43,820 nt of DNA, from assembly GCF_010500835.1 (NCBI RefSeq), contig NZ_JAAAMJ010000024.1, forward strand, positions 1 through 43,820. Reading direction: 5' to 3'. Positions 34,523 to 41,919 of the stretch are shown piece after piece; within the stretch, counting starts at the first letter, position 1, and each line of letters begins with the position of its first letter. A model generated the notes under the pieces. The model had not been told where the DNA came from, did no database searches, and saw nothing but the letters and a program-made list of their open reading frames with translations. The stretch is from Aurantimonas aggregata (lineage in GTDB: Bacteria > Pseudomonadota > Alphaproteobacteria > Rhizobiales > Rhizobiaceae). The translations under genes were made by a program, and so were the position numbers.

Positions 34523-34651
34523 ATGCCGCTGTCGGCTCTCGTCCTGCGCGAGGTCGCCGGGCCCTCCTGCCTGGTCGCCCGCTCCGATGGCGCCCGAGGC
34601 ATCGCGATGTTGCTCCGCGCCATCCGCTATGCTGACGTGGCCCACGCATGA
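34523..34651 (+). CDS. Possible short protein, 42 residues
   Basis: MPLSALVLREVAGPSCLVAR is followed by SDGARGIAMLLRAIRYADVA and H-A. Codon use is GC-rich at third positions, but there is no clear ribosome binding site and no recognised family. It ends just before the HD-domain gene. Confidence 0.2.
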   Translation: MPLSALVLREVAGPSCLVARSDGARGIAMLLRAIRYADVAHA

Positions 34652-34674
34652 AACGCCGCGAGATTGGAGTACTC

Positions 34675-35100
34675 ATGACCACGATCGAACGGGCAGCGGC
34701 CATCGCTGAGCAAGCTCACGCGGATCAGGTCGACAAGGCCGGTGCTCCATACATCACCCACCCGATCCGGGTTGCACTCGCTGTCGAGGGTGAGGAGGCA
34801 AAGATCGTCGCGCTCCTTCACGACGTCGTCGAGGATAGCGAATGGACGCTCGACCAGCTCAGCGCTGCCGGCTTCTCGGATGCCGTTGTCAAAGCCGTTG
34901 ATGCACTCACCCATAAAGACCGCGAAGATTATTTCGACGCTGTTCGGCGCGCTAAGGCGAACCCGCTGGCCCGGGTCGTGAAGTTGGCCGATCTCGCCGA
35001 CAATTGTGATCGGACGCGCCTGGGGGAGATAACCGAACAAGACGAGCGGCGCCTGGAGAAGTACGCTAGAGCCCGTGACATGCTGCTGGAGGAGGAATGA
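34675..35100 (+). CDS. HD-domain protein, small alarmone hydrolase / MESH1-like
   Basis: I chose ATG 34675 (GGAG five bases upstream), giving 141 residues; an ATG at 34648 is an alternative. The motifs match the hydrolase domain of SpoT/MESH1: AEQAHADQVDKAGAPYITHP, VALLHDVVEDSEWTLDQL with the HD and ED pairs, VDALTHKDREDY, and VKLADLADNCD. Metal-dependent hydrolysis of (p)ppGpp or a related nucleotide is the likely reaction. No synthetase domain is attached. It is cargo of the integrative element; a role in modulating the host stringent response is inference. Confidence 0.8.
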   Translation: MTTIERAAAIAEQAHADQVDKAGAPYITHPIRVALAVEGEEAKIVALLHDVVEDSEWTLDQLSAAGFSDAVVKAVDALTHKDREDYFDAVRRAKANPLARVVKLADLADNCDRTRLGEITEQDERRLEKYARARDMLLEEE

Positions 35101-35157
35101 TCCGCCGGCTGCACTCCCGTCCCATCCATCCATCCCTCCTCTGAGATCCGGCAGGAA

Positions 35158-35631
35158 GTGGCTCTGCTCGTTGCAACGCATGGGGCGCAGGCAGTATGGC
35201 TGATAGCGCGTGATCGCCAGCGGGACGCTTTAGATAATCAGCACTGGCTCGACGGGACGGAGGTGCGCCGCCGCAGCCGCTACTGGAGTAGCGTATTATC
35301 GGAGATCGAGCGCCAGTCCGGATACTCGCACCAGCCGGACACGGCCATGCGATATTTGGATATTGCTGAAGAGAAGCGGCGCTCTCGGAAGAAGGCGGCG
35401 GAGACGATCACGTTAGACGCAGATTTCCCGTCTTTCCGCTCACCAGCACGTTCTAGATGTCTGCCCGCAACCGTGGACGAATACCCTCTGCGCGACGTTG
35501 GCTCCCTTCCGCGCGGCGCGGGCGCCGCTGCATCACGCGGTTCAAAGGAGACGACGGATGCGCTTGCTAGTGCCGCTTATCATCCTGCTCCAACTGCTTG
35601 TACTACCGGCGCACGCCGAAGCAGAGTCTGA
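35158..35631 (+). CDS. Copy 2 of the repeated small protein family, with C-terminal extension
   Basis: From the GTG at 35158: LLVATHGAQAVWLIARDRQR, DALDNQHWLDGTEVRRRSRY and WSSVLSEIERQSGYSHQPDT. Similarity to copies 1 and 3 ends about here (near 35340), and codons after about 35410 look random and run into the LprI-like gene, so the original stop may have been lost. Family positions upstream of the GTG (EIRQEV) suggest the real start is earlier, with no clear ATG. Function is unknown. Confidence 0.5.
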   Translation: MALLVATHGAQAVWLIARDRQRDALDNQHWLDGTEVRRRSRYWSSVLSEIERQSGYSHQPDTAMRYLDIAEEKRRSRKKAAETITLDADFPSFRSPARSRCLPATVDEYPLRDVGSLPRGAGAAASRGSKETTDALASAAYHPAPTACTTGARRSRV

Positions 35632-35962
35632 CGCGGAGTATGATGCCTGTGTCGAACAGGCCGACGCCGTCATGCCGGAATACGGCGAGTGCGGCGGCGC
35701 TTTCCTGGACCGGAAGGACGAGCGCCTCGATCGAATTTTGCAGGCGGTGATGGAAGCCATCGGCGAAAACAGCAAGGAGCCTTTGCGGGATGAACAGCGG
35801 GCATGGCTGGCCTACCGCAACAAGACCTGCCTGTTCTATTTGAACGAGATGGAATACGGCCAGAACGGCCGCTATCTCTCGTACTATGCATGCCGCGCAG
35901 CGGTTATTCATTCGCGCATAGATGCACTCGAAGATGTCCTGGCGACCCTTGCGCCGCAGTAA
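35558..35962 (+). CDS. LprI-like (DUF1311) secreted protein
   Basis: The start at 35558 follows AAAGGAG and gives 134 residues with a signal peptide (LLQLLVLPAHA-EAESD). The mature part has the DUF1311/LprI pattern: paired cysteines (YDACVEQADAVMPEYGECGG), an L-D-R-I-L helix, EQRAWLAYRNKTCLF and a final cysteine in YYACRAAVIHSR. LprI of Mycobacterium inhibits lysozyme, but many family members have no known role. It should be periplasmic or secreted. Confidence 0.7.
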   Translation: MRLLVPLIILLQLLVLPAHAEAESDAEYDACVEQADAVMPEYGECGGAFLDRKDERLDRILQAVMEAIGENSKEPLRDEQRAWLAYRNKTCLFYLNEMEYGQNGRYLSYYACRAAVIHSRIDALEDVLATLAPQ

Positions 35963-36181
35963 CACGCGCAGGCGGCGGTAGCTTGAACGCTGGGGTCGCA
36001 AAAAGATGTATGTGCAATGGGATGCTCCTGTACGATGCTCCCAATGCAGAAATCGAAAGGTCAGCATGCCCATCCGAGCAAACATGACTATCGATCAAGA
36101 CGCCGGAACACCGTTCGGGCTCTCGTGATACTCCATCGGCTCACGCGATCGCCGGTCGAGACCACACCGGAGGTAACGGTG

Positions 36182-36376
36182 ATGGTCATACTGCACGGCC
36201 CGCAGGGCGCATGGATCAGGGTGCGCGATCGTCGGCAGGATGCGTTGGAGAGCCTGCACTGGCTAGACGATGCGGAGGTGCGCACCCGCAACCGATACTG
36301 GCACGGCGTAGCGCGCGAGATAGAGAACCAGACCGGTTACCAGCATGAAACGAACGCTGGAGAACCAGTTGAGTAG
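36182..36376 (+). CDS. Copy 3 of the repeated small protein family
   Basis: ATG 36182 (or GTG 36179) follows GGAGG at good spacing and gives 64 residues: MVILHGPQGAWIRVRDRRQD, ALESLHWLDDAEVRTRNRYW and HGVAREIENQTGYQHETNAG. It is the only copy with a clean start, an intact frame and a stop in the expected place. It aligns with the sequences at 34178 and 35158. It is small, charged and probably cytoplasmic, of unknown function. The shared downstream repeat follows at 36418. Confidence 0.6.
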   Translation: MVILHGPQGAWIRVRDRRQDALESLHWLDDAEVRTRNRYWHGVAREIENQTGYQHETNAGEPVE

Positions 36377-36417
36377 CGGTGGTAACCACTGAAGCGCGCC
36401 CTGCCGCGCGGAGGTGA

Positions 36418-36465
36418 GGCAGGGCGCCAAGCGCGCGTTGGTAGGGCGAAGCGCGCTCATCCCCC
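36418..36465 (+). repeat. Noncoding repeat following small-family copy 3
   Basis: GGCAGGGCGCCAAGCGCGCG begins an element matching 34417-34466 over nearly its whole length, including AGCGCGC ... GCGCGCT pairing and a CCCCC end. The two copies differ by scattered substitutions and a short gap. Confidence 0.55.
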
Positions 36466-36561
36466 GTCTGGTCTGCGGCAGGGGCAAGATGAAGCTTATC
36501 CGTTCGGGGGTGGATTACAACGCCGCCGAGGACGACGGTGCACCATGGAGGTTGACGGCGC

Positions 36562-37224
36562 CTACATTGCCGCCTCCCCGTCTTTCCGCTCGCCCCGCGC
36601 CACGATCCGCAGCACGTCGTCCGGCAGCGGCCGCTGCAGCGCCGACGCCTCTGCCCACTCCGCCTGCAACCAGACCTCGATCTCCTCCGGCTCGGTCAGG
36701 ATCACCGGCATCGCCTTCGGGTGAATCGGCCCGACGATGGAGTTCGGCTCTGTTGTGAGAAAGCCGTAGAGGTCGGCGTTCACCTCCCCCTCCTTCACCT
36801 TCCGAACGCTGGTCCAGTTCGTCCAGATCCCGGCGAAGACCATCAGCGGCCGGCTCTCGTCCCGGGCGAACCAGGTCGGCACCTTCTTGCCGTCGATCGT
36901 GTCATATTCGCAGAACGACGTGAGCGGCACGACGCAGCGGTTGGCCGGCCCGAGCCAGCGGCGCCAGTGCGGGCTGTTGGTCCGCCGGATGTTCGTCACG
37001 CCCGGATCCGTCTTCTTGCCCTCAAGCGCGTATTTGGGTGACGGCATACCCCAGCGCGCCATCGTCAGCTCGCGCACGCCATCCTCGCCGTTGCACACGA
37101 TCGGCGCCGTCGTATCGGGAAAGACGCCCGGCAGCGGTGGCATGTTGCCGGTCCTATCCCGCATGGCCCGGGTGAACTCGAGGATGGCTGACTGGCCCTT
37201 GGTGATGGAGAAAAGATTGCACAT
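36562..37224 (-). CDS. SRAP-family (YedK/HMCES) abasic-site peptidase-like protein
   Basis: The 220-residue product has the family's catalytic C2 directly after Met (MCNLF), N78 (VTNIRRTN), E106 (SFCEYD) and H168 (PIHPKAMPVIL). SRAP proteins crosslink through Cys2 to abasic sites in single-stranded DNA and shield them. All key residues are present and length is normal. It is encoded alone on the minus strand of the island; phages and mobile elements often carry such genes. Confidence 0.92.
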   Translation of the reverse strand: MCNLFSITKGQSAILEFTRAMRDRTGNMPPLPGVFPDTTAPIVCNGEDGVRELTMARWGMPSPKYALEGKKTDPGVTNIRRTNSPHWRRWLGPANRCVVPLTSFCEYDTIDGKKVPTWFARDESRPLMVFAGIWTNWTSVRKVKEGEVNADLYGFLTTEPNSIVGPIHPKAMPVILTEPEEIEVWLQAEWAEASALQRPLPDDVLRIVARGERKDGEAAM

Positions 37225-37275
37225 CGCAGCAGGAGAGCACGGCGTCGAAGCGCCGTCGAGCGGCCCCGAAACGAC

Positions 37276-37307
37276 AAAAGCCGCCGTCCCGGTGATGAGA
37301 CGGCGGC
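37276..37307 (-). terminator. Minus-strand intrinsic terminator
   Basis: Minus-strand transcript: nine-base stem GCCGCCGTC/GACGGCGGC (37307-37299 with 37288-37280), then TTTTGTCGTTT. It lies 29 bases after the stop of the WGxxGxxG gene and should end that transcript before the SRAP gene. Confidence 0.75.
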
Positions 37308-37335
37308 ACCTGCAGGGCAGGCAAGCAGGTGGCGG

Positions 37336-37599
37336 CTAGACCCGCGGGCGGTTTGCCGGATCGATCGGCCGGTTGACGGTATCAACATGCGCAGTGCGCT
37401 TGCGCCCTGCCAAACCGGCCAGGCCCAAGAGGCCGATGAGCCCGAACCAACCAAGGTCGAAGCCGTCGTCGTCGTTCTGATTCGTCATTGGCTGCACCGT
37501 TTCAGTATCTGGCGCAGTGGCCTGAGCGAGGGCGGCGGTGCCGGTCGAGGTGAGGAGGACAGCGGCAAGAGCTGCTGCATAGAGAGGATTGCGTAGCAT
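37336..37599 (-). CDS. Small exported protein with WGxxGxxG-like C-terminal motif
   Basis: The 87-residue product starts after GGAGAAAATCGAA with a signal peptide (cleavage near ALA-QATAPDT). It then has an acidic linker (NQNDDDGFDLG) and a C-terminal hydrophobic segment GWFGLIGLLGLAGLAGRKR. The glycine-spaced helix followed by basic residues matches the WGxxGxxG family, whose helix is thought to act in membrane retention or sorting. The role is unknown. Confidence 0.6.
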   Translation of the reverse strand: MLRNPLYAAALAAVLLTSTGTAALAQATAPDTETVQPMTNQNDDDGFDLGWFGLIGLLGLAGLAGRKRTAHVDTVNRPIDPANRPRV

Positions 37600-37752
37600 T
37601 TCGATTTTCTCCAGCGGTCACGATTTCCCGGAATGACAACGCGCTGAAAACGTTCCTGTGAAGTCGCCGTGAAGTGCGGTGGCAGCTACGTTCCGGACGA
37701 ACCAATCCTCGTGGGCCGCGTTGGGTACGGCGATCAACATCGGGTGCGACAG

Positions 37753-37851
37753 ATGTTCTTTTTCTTCTCAAACGGCATCGGCTGCCTGGGCTCCATCATC
37801 GCCTCCATCATCCTCAACCTTGTGGTAATGGCAGTTCTCGGCATCTTCTGA
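37753..37851 (+). CDS. Very small hydrophobic protein
   Basis: A 32-residue frame, MFFFFSNGIGCLGSIIASII followed by LNLVVMAVLGIF, matches a widespread type of tiny membrane proteins beginning M-x-F-F-x-S-N-x-x-G-C-L-G-S. The ribosome binding site is weak; a longer in-frame start at 37669 exists but its added residues look random. Probably a single transmembrane helix. Confidence 0.45.
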   Translation: MFFFFSNGIGCLGSIIASIILNLVVMAVLGIF

Positions 37852-37863
37852 GGCGGAAACGAC

Positions 37864-37900
37864 GAAAGCCGCCGACACCCAATCAAGGGCACCGGCGGCT
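37864..37900 (-). terminator. Second minus-strand terminator-like hairpin of the same type
   Basis: Stem AGCCGCCG (37900-37893 on the minus strand) pairs with CGGCGGCT (37874-37867), followed by TTCGTCGTTTC. The tail GGCGGCTTTCGTCGTTTC matches the hairpin at 37276 (GGCGGCTTTTGTCGTTTC). It lies downstream of the HNH remnant, the probable original user. Confidence 0.6.
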
Positions 37901-37927
37901 CTGTCACAATGGCGAAAGGATGATGTT

Positions 37928-37969
37928 ATGAGCGAGTGGCAGCCGATCGAGACGGCGCCGGTGCGCTAG
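37928..37969 (+). pseudogene. N-terminal stub of a WQPIETAP-type phage protein
   Basis: The 13-codon frame MSEWQPIETAPVR ends in TAG. W-Q-P-I-E-T-A-P is the diagnostic start of a common family in phages and islands (DUF551-like). The rest of the protein is missing; the stub runs into the antisense HNH remnant. Confidence 0.55.
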
Positions 37970-38207
37970 GAGGAGCGGCCAGACTTTTCAGTCCCGCCCC
38001 CGGCCTCATCACGCTGCTTCACGCGGGAATGGCAGCCCGTGCAGAGGCCCTATCGCTCTCCGTGCCAGAAGATGACCGGATCACCACGATGCGGCTCTAC
38101 GTGGTCGCAGACGGCTGCTGCAGTGGTTCGTCCATTACGCTCGCATTCGGCGCAGAGGGGATGCTCGGCGAGTTAGGCCTTGGCTATCCGGCGCCATGCT
38201 GCTGTTC
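37966..38207 (-). pseudogene. HNH endonuclease remnant
   Basis: On the minus strand a single frame reads WRRIAKA, stop, LAEHPLCAECERNGRTTAAA, VCDHVEPHRGDPVIFWHGER, stop, GLCTGCHSRVKQRDEAGG. This is the phage-type HNH domain with its zinc cysteines (C-x2-C and C-x2-C), the D-H pair and the P-H-R-G-D signature. Two in-frame stops stand where Tyr and an aromatic or polar residue are expected. Phage HNH nucleases of this type normally sit next to terminase genes; no large terminase is present. Confidence 0.75.
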
Positions 38208-38389
38208 AGTACCAGCGCCGCCAAGGTTGCTCTTGGGTGCGCTGGCGATCGTACTGCCTGTTGGCTTCTCGCTTGGTGCGCTGGCCTGATGGGCGATGGA
38301 TCGGTGGTCGGGTGGGCAAGTCGCGCCTCATGCTTGCCAACGCGCATTACGTTTGATTTTCTGCGACGGGAGGTTGCGGAGGAATGGCA

Positions 38390-38912
38390 ATGACCAGTGC
38401 CCTCGTTTCGACGGTGACCGGCCTGGCTCGCGCGATGCAAATCCTCGGCCTGTCTTTGCTTGCTGGAGCCGCACCCGTTTCCGCTCAAACTGCATCCCCC
38501 GTTCCCGGCGAAGAACACTGCGTGGTCAACGTTGCCGCGGATGACGTGCTCAACCTGCGAGAGGGCCGCGGCACGTCGGCACGCGTGTTGACGGGAAAGC
38601 GGTATGGATCCTGCGGCATTATCGTTACCGACCCATGCCAGGGGAGTTGGTGCCGAGTGGATGACGGCCACTATCAGGGCTGACGCTTCATCGCCATGGT
38701 TTCCCCCTGCCCGCTACTGCGTTACCGGCGTCTCTCCCGGCGACAAGCTGAGCCTTCGCGCATTTCCCTCATCGCAAAGCCGGGTCCTTCATCGCCTCGG
38801 TCGAAACCAGTGCTCCATCTCTTTCCTGCCCTACGCCAAAAGCGGGTGGCAGAAGATCCGCGTCGACGGCTGGGAAGGCTGGGTGAGCGAGCGGTACTTG
38901 AGCGGGCAATGA
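38390..38912 (+). pseudogene. Secreted two-SH3-domain protein, interrupted
   Basis: ATG 38390 has GGAGGA at ideal spacing. A signal peptide (LSLLAGAAPVSAQ) is followed by a first bacterial SH3 unit: CVVNVAADDVLNLREGRGTS, GSCGIIVTDPCQGSWCRVDD and GHYQG. A TGA then replaces the expected Trp, and one base later in the linker shifts the frame. The second SH3 unit follows: RYCVTGVSPGDKLSLRAFPS, then SGWQKIRVDGWEGWVSERYL, ending at 38912. Without the two lesions it would be a periplasmic protein of about 170 residues. As it stands only the first domain can be made. Confidence 0.7.
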
Positions 38913-39488
38913 CAGCACTGGTTCGCTTGGCCTCGGCTAAGATCCTGCGACGCTCGGCAGATGGATTGCTTGCAGCGAGCAGCTGTTGGCGCAAGCGGGC
39001 TGTGATGATTCGTTAACTTCGAGTTGAACTAGTTCGCGCCGGTAGCCGAAACCCACAGATCGATGTCAGATATCTGGTATCAACAGCCCTCTGACTTCCT
39101 TGATCCGCCGCATTAGTCGATCGAAGAGGTAGCCGAACAGTCAGGCCACGCCCGGTGGTTCGCGGCCCGCCTTGTATGAGGGCTTCAATGACCACTAGCT
39201 CGAAACGCCAACTCCGCACCAAGATCCTCGGGCTTTCGCTTGAGGTAAGGAATTGCGAAGGCAGGTTCGGCGGATGGGAGGGACCGCTGACAGCGGGAGT
39301 CGAGCAGCCCATCATGGAATCCGATCGGCGCCGGTTTCCACTGTGACTGCGCCCCCTATCGCCGCGTCACTCTCGGATTTACTGAAGCGCTGAGCGTTCC
39401 CATACTCGCGATGCGGGGTGGCCTGGCACCTGCCAACGCGGAAAGCGATTGCTCTTCTCAGAACAGGGTGTCGGGCGTACCGTGCGTC
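38913..39488. other. Stretch of about 575 bases without a supported gene
   Basis: Several short frames cross this region, the longest on the minus strand (39013-39315). That frame contains FELVVIEALIQGGPRTTGRG, and an adjacent frame reads GYLFDRLMRRIKEVRGLLIP. The two together could be a decayed gene, but I do not recognise it and will not assign a function. Confidence 0.35.
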
Positions 39489-39907
39489 ATGACGAACGAT
39501 GACAACGCTTATCACGACGTTCTAACCGGTGGGTGCCTTTGCGGCGCCGTGCGCTATCGGGCCGAATACAAACCGATCAACGTTCGTGTCTGTCATTGCC
39601 GCCTCTGCCAGAAGGCAGTCGGTGCCGCCTTCAACGCCCGTATCCTGCTCGACGGGAGCTTGGTGGACTTCGAAGGACCCTACGCGACAGCTCAGTCGTC
39701 TCGGACCTTCTGCGCGGATTTTGCCCGAGCTGCGGAACATCGCTCTTCACCCATCGGCTCTCGAGCGGCTGGACCGGCCTGACCAGCGGATCGCTCGACG
39801 ATCCAGACCGATTCAAGCCTGAGGCACACACCTGGGTCTCGGCCAAACAGCCCTGGGTCGTCATCGCCGATCAACTGCCTCAATACGACGAGATGCCGCC
39901 CACTTAG
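39489..39907 (+). pseudogene. GFA / CENP-V family protein (formaldehyde-activating enzyme-like), frameshifted
   Basis: Starting MTNDDNAYHDVLTGGCLCGA, the protein shows the GFA zinc cysteines: GGCLCGAVRYRAEY and VRVCHCRLCQKAVGAAFNAR. The frame breaks near 39695. The next frame continues DLLRGFCPSCGTSLFTHRLS, then LTSGSLDDPDRFKPEAHTWV and AKQPWVVIADQLPQYDE. All cysteine pairs of the fold are represented, so a single indel separates this from an intact gene of about 140 residues. Despite the family name, its link to the methanol locus is not established. Confidence 0.75.
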
Positions 39908-40080
39908 AAGACACCCACCGCTAGATGAGCCCATATTGCCAGTGTGACCACGAGGACGACGCCGGCCAGAAGAACCCGCGGCAGAGGGCTGCGCACGGTT
40001 TCAAAGACAAGAACCAGAGCGACGCCGGCCCCGCCCAAAAGCGCTGCTGCCGTGGCGAAATCCTCGGAACCCCAATTCAT
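39904..40080 (-). CDS. Small two-helix membrane protein
   Basis: A minus-strand frame of 58 residues starts MNWGSEDFATAAALLGGAGV, with GGGAG nine bases before the ATG. It continues with LVLVFETVRSPLPRVLLAGV and VLVVTLAIWAHLAVGVF. The opening M-N-W-x-x-E-D-F and two helices separated by a short basic loop match a widespread proteobacterial small membrane protein type. Its stop overlaps the end of the convergent GFA gene by four bases. Function is unknown. Confidence 0.6.
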   Translation of the reverse strand: MNWGSEDFATAAALLGGAGVALVLVFETVRSPLPRVLLAGVVLVVTLAIWAHLAVGVF

Positions 40081-40196
40081 GACGGTAACGCTCCCACCAG
40101 CAGCCTGATGTAGGCCGCGAGAGCGGCACCGCCATCCTTCTTTACCGCGGCAACGCGTTGGGTTCTAAGGGCCACTCAGCATGAAAAGGACTCAGC

Positions 40197-40382
40197 ATGG
40201 CCGCTTCGCCCGGGCGACAGCATTTCGTCGACACCAACAATCAGAAAATCGTCGCGGTCGTTCAGATGATCACCCACCTGAAGCAGGCGGGCGCAGAACG
40301 CACCGAGGTCTTCTTCGTCGGCGGAAACAGCGTCGTTGTCCAAGGGGCGATCGATGACGTCTTCGGGCGCCTCTGGCCCTGA
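40197..40382 (+). CDS. Small hypothetical protein
   Basis: The 61-residue frame has AAGGA upstream of the ATG and good codon use. It reads MAASPGRQHFVDTNNQKIVA, VVQMITHLKQAGAERTEVFF and VGGNSVVVQGAIDDVFGRLW. A helix followed by two strands is likely. No family is recognised. Confidence 0.5.
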   Translation: MAASPGRQHFVDTNNQKIVAVVQMITHLKQAGAERTEVFFVGGNSVVVQGAIDDVFGRLWP

Positions 40383-40515
40383 AACACGTCCGCAAGCAGC
40401 TCCGCGCGGTTAATCTGAACGGTCGATGAACAGGCCGTTCGTGACCCGTTAACCCACATAGACGCATCCCGCTTCACGTGGTTGCAGCATCCCGTCCCTA
40501 TCGGTGCAACCACCA

Positions 40516-40544
40516 GGCCGGATCGTCCCCAAGGCGATCCGGCC
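40516..40544 (+). terminator. Perfect 10-base stem-loop
   Basis: GGCCGGATCG (40516-40525) pairs with CGATCCGGCC (40535-40544), with TTA following. It lies between two small plus-strand genes and could end the transcript of the first or insulate the second. Confidence 0.55.
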
Positions 40545-40567
40545 TTACCATGCTGGAGTGACAATGA

Positions 40568-40786
40568 ATGGATGCGGAGCGGGAACTTCGGGAAGCCGTC
40601 AACGGAATGCTAGACTCGCTTGATGCCGTCGTTAAGACCTACGGGGGGCTAGACCCTTACCTGCTCGTCGACCTGATCTCTGAGCAGATCGAATTCTCGC
40701 ACGACAGGATCGAGGCAGTTATCAGAGAAGAAGCGAGCAAACGGGCAATCCCGCTGCTCCCTGCTCGCCCGCAGACACAGCACTGA
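40568..40786 (+). CDS. Small acidic helical hypothetical protein
   Basis: The 72-residue product begins MDAERELREAVNGMLDSLDA after GGAGTGACAA. Its middle reads YLLVDLISEQIEFSHDRIEA and it ends in a proline-rich tail. It is probably all helical and cytoplasmic. No family is recognised. Confidence 0.5.
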   Translation: MDAERELREAVNGMLDSLDAVVKTYGGLDPYLLVDLISEQIEFSHDRIEAVIREEASKRAIPLLPARPQTQH

Positions 40787-40889
40787 GCGTGGCGGAGCGG
40801 CTGAAGCAGCAAGCTTGCCCCCACCGCCGCAGCAATGCCACCTTCTTCCGTCTATAGCTTGGCCAACGTCACACGTATGAGGGTCCACC

Positions 40890-41105
40890 ATGTCCATTGT
40901 TGAGACCAACGAAGCGGAGCGATCCCTCGCCAAGGGCTCCGACGGCAAGGCCTACGATGTTCATCAGGTCGTTGTTCCCGAAACCGAGGGCGGTCCGGAG
41001 AAAACGGAGTGGCTGCTTTCCTCGGGAATCAAGCTGGCGACTAGCGATGGCAGTTCGTTCACGGTGCCGGGCGAAGATCTTGTCCTGACGAAGGTCGGCG
41101 GATAG
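40890..41105 (+). CDS. Small hypothetical protein
   Basis: The 71-residue frame has GAGGG before its ATG and reads MSIVETNEAERSLAKGSDGK, AYDVHQVVVPETEGGPEKTE and WLLSSGIKLATSDGSSFTVP. A beta-rich small domain is likely. No family is recognised. A strong hairpin follows at 41170. Confidence 0.5.
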   Translation: MSIVETNEAERSLAKGSDGKAYDVHQVVVPETEGGPEKTEWLLSSGIKLATSDGSSFTVPGEDLVLTKVGG

Positions 41106-41163
41106 ACTTCTGGTTCGATCGTAGCTGCAAGGCCGGGAGGTCTCGCCTACCCCATGCAGATAC

Positions 41164-41187
41164 AAAAAAGGCCCGCCGAAGCGGGCC
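41164..41187 (-). terminator. Intrinsic terminator for minus-strand transcription
   Basis: GGCCCGC (41170-41176), loop CGAA, GCGGGCC (41181-41187). On the minus strand the stem is followed by TTTTTT (41169-41164), a textbook terminator. It faces transcripts coming from the possible minus-strand gene ending at 41279. Confidence 0.8.
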
Positions 41188-41278
41188 CTCAAACACATTT
41201 TCCGACCTTAGAAGCGCTTATCCCTGTTCTCGGCAGAAAGGTCAATAGTCCTACTGCCCGCGCCGAATAGGAACGAAT

Positions 41279-41460
41279 TCACTTTCTGCGCTTGCTGTCC
41301 AAGAAGCGCCGGGCGTCGGCTTCGAGGGTGGATGTGAGGCGAGTTAGGTCCGCAAGCTCGGCATCGGGTAGCGTCGGGATCGGCTCTCGGCTCTCACCCG
41401 GCGCGGCTCGGATTGGTGCCGGTCGCAGAGGGTGGAGAGCTCTCGCATTTCATCCACCGC
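41279..41460 (-). pseudogene. Possible remnant of a minus-strand gene
   Basis: The last part reads PTLPDAELADLTRLTSTLEA then DARRFLDSKRRK with a stop at 41279-41281, a helical C-terminus. Upstream, another minus frame gives YSRIWRRGYFLAEAAVDEMR then ELSTLCDRHQSEP, so a frame change near 41400 is needed to join them. A canonical terminator at 41164 in the right orientation supports a former gene here. A plus-strand gene competes for the same DNA, so the call is weak. Confidence 0.3.
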
Positions 41461-41919
41461 CGCCTCTGCAAGAAAGTAGCCACGCCGCCAGATGCGGCTG
41501 TATGCGGCTTCGTAGCTGGTCTGGAACTGCTGGGATACCGGCTCAGCGTAGCCGAAGATGCTCAGGGCTCCGCGCGGATCACCATCGCGGAGCCGAGGGA
41601 GCCCATCCCGCCCTCTTGGACAGAATTCGCCTACCGGCTGATGGCGGCGATGCCGATCGAGCGGGATGACGAGGTAGTAAGCTTCCTCGCTGTCCGAAAT
41701 CTCATGTTCCGCAAGCGGGAGATCGTGAAGGCCCTCGTCGAATGGGTCGACCACGGCTCAGGCGGAAATGACGAGGCCGTCACCTTTGTCCGCGCCTCGG
41801 TACCCGACGCCACCGGTCAAGAGGTCGAAGCCACAACACACTGGATGGCAGACACACTGGCGGGCGATCGACGCGGCCCGAGCCATCAGCCGAGGGAGGG
41901 ATACCACCATGCAGCCTAA
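41413..41919 (+). CDS. Hypothetical protein upstream of alpA
   Basis: The open frame of 168 residues has best coding quality from about 41540 on: RITIAEPREPIPPSWTEFAY, RLMAAMPIERDDEVVSFLAV, RNLMFRKREIVKALVEWVDH and GNDEAVTFVRASVPDATGQE. The start is uncertain because the first 40 codons overlap the possible minus-strand remnant. The stop overlaps the AlpA start by 11 bases, so the two are probably translated together. No family is recognised. Confidence 0.45.
   Translation: MVPVAEGGELSHFIHRRLCKKVATPPDAAVCGFVAGLELLGYRLSVAEDAQGSARITIAEPREPIPPSWTEFAYRLMAAMPIERDDEVVSFLAVRNLMFRKREIVKALVEWVDHGSGGNDEAVTFVRASVPDATGQEVEATTHWMADTLAGDRRGPSHQPREGYHHAA

Noticed and set aside
35427-35442. Word CCCGTCTTTCCGCTC seen here and again near 36568
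   Set aside because: The second occurrence lies in the SRAP coding sequence and similarity does not extend beyond the word, so chance or a tiny fragment is more likely than a functional repeat.
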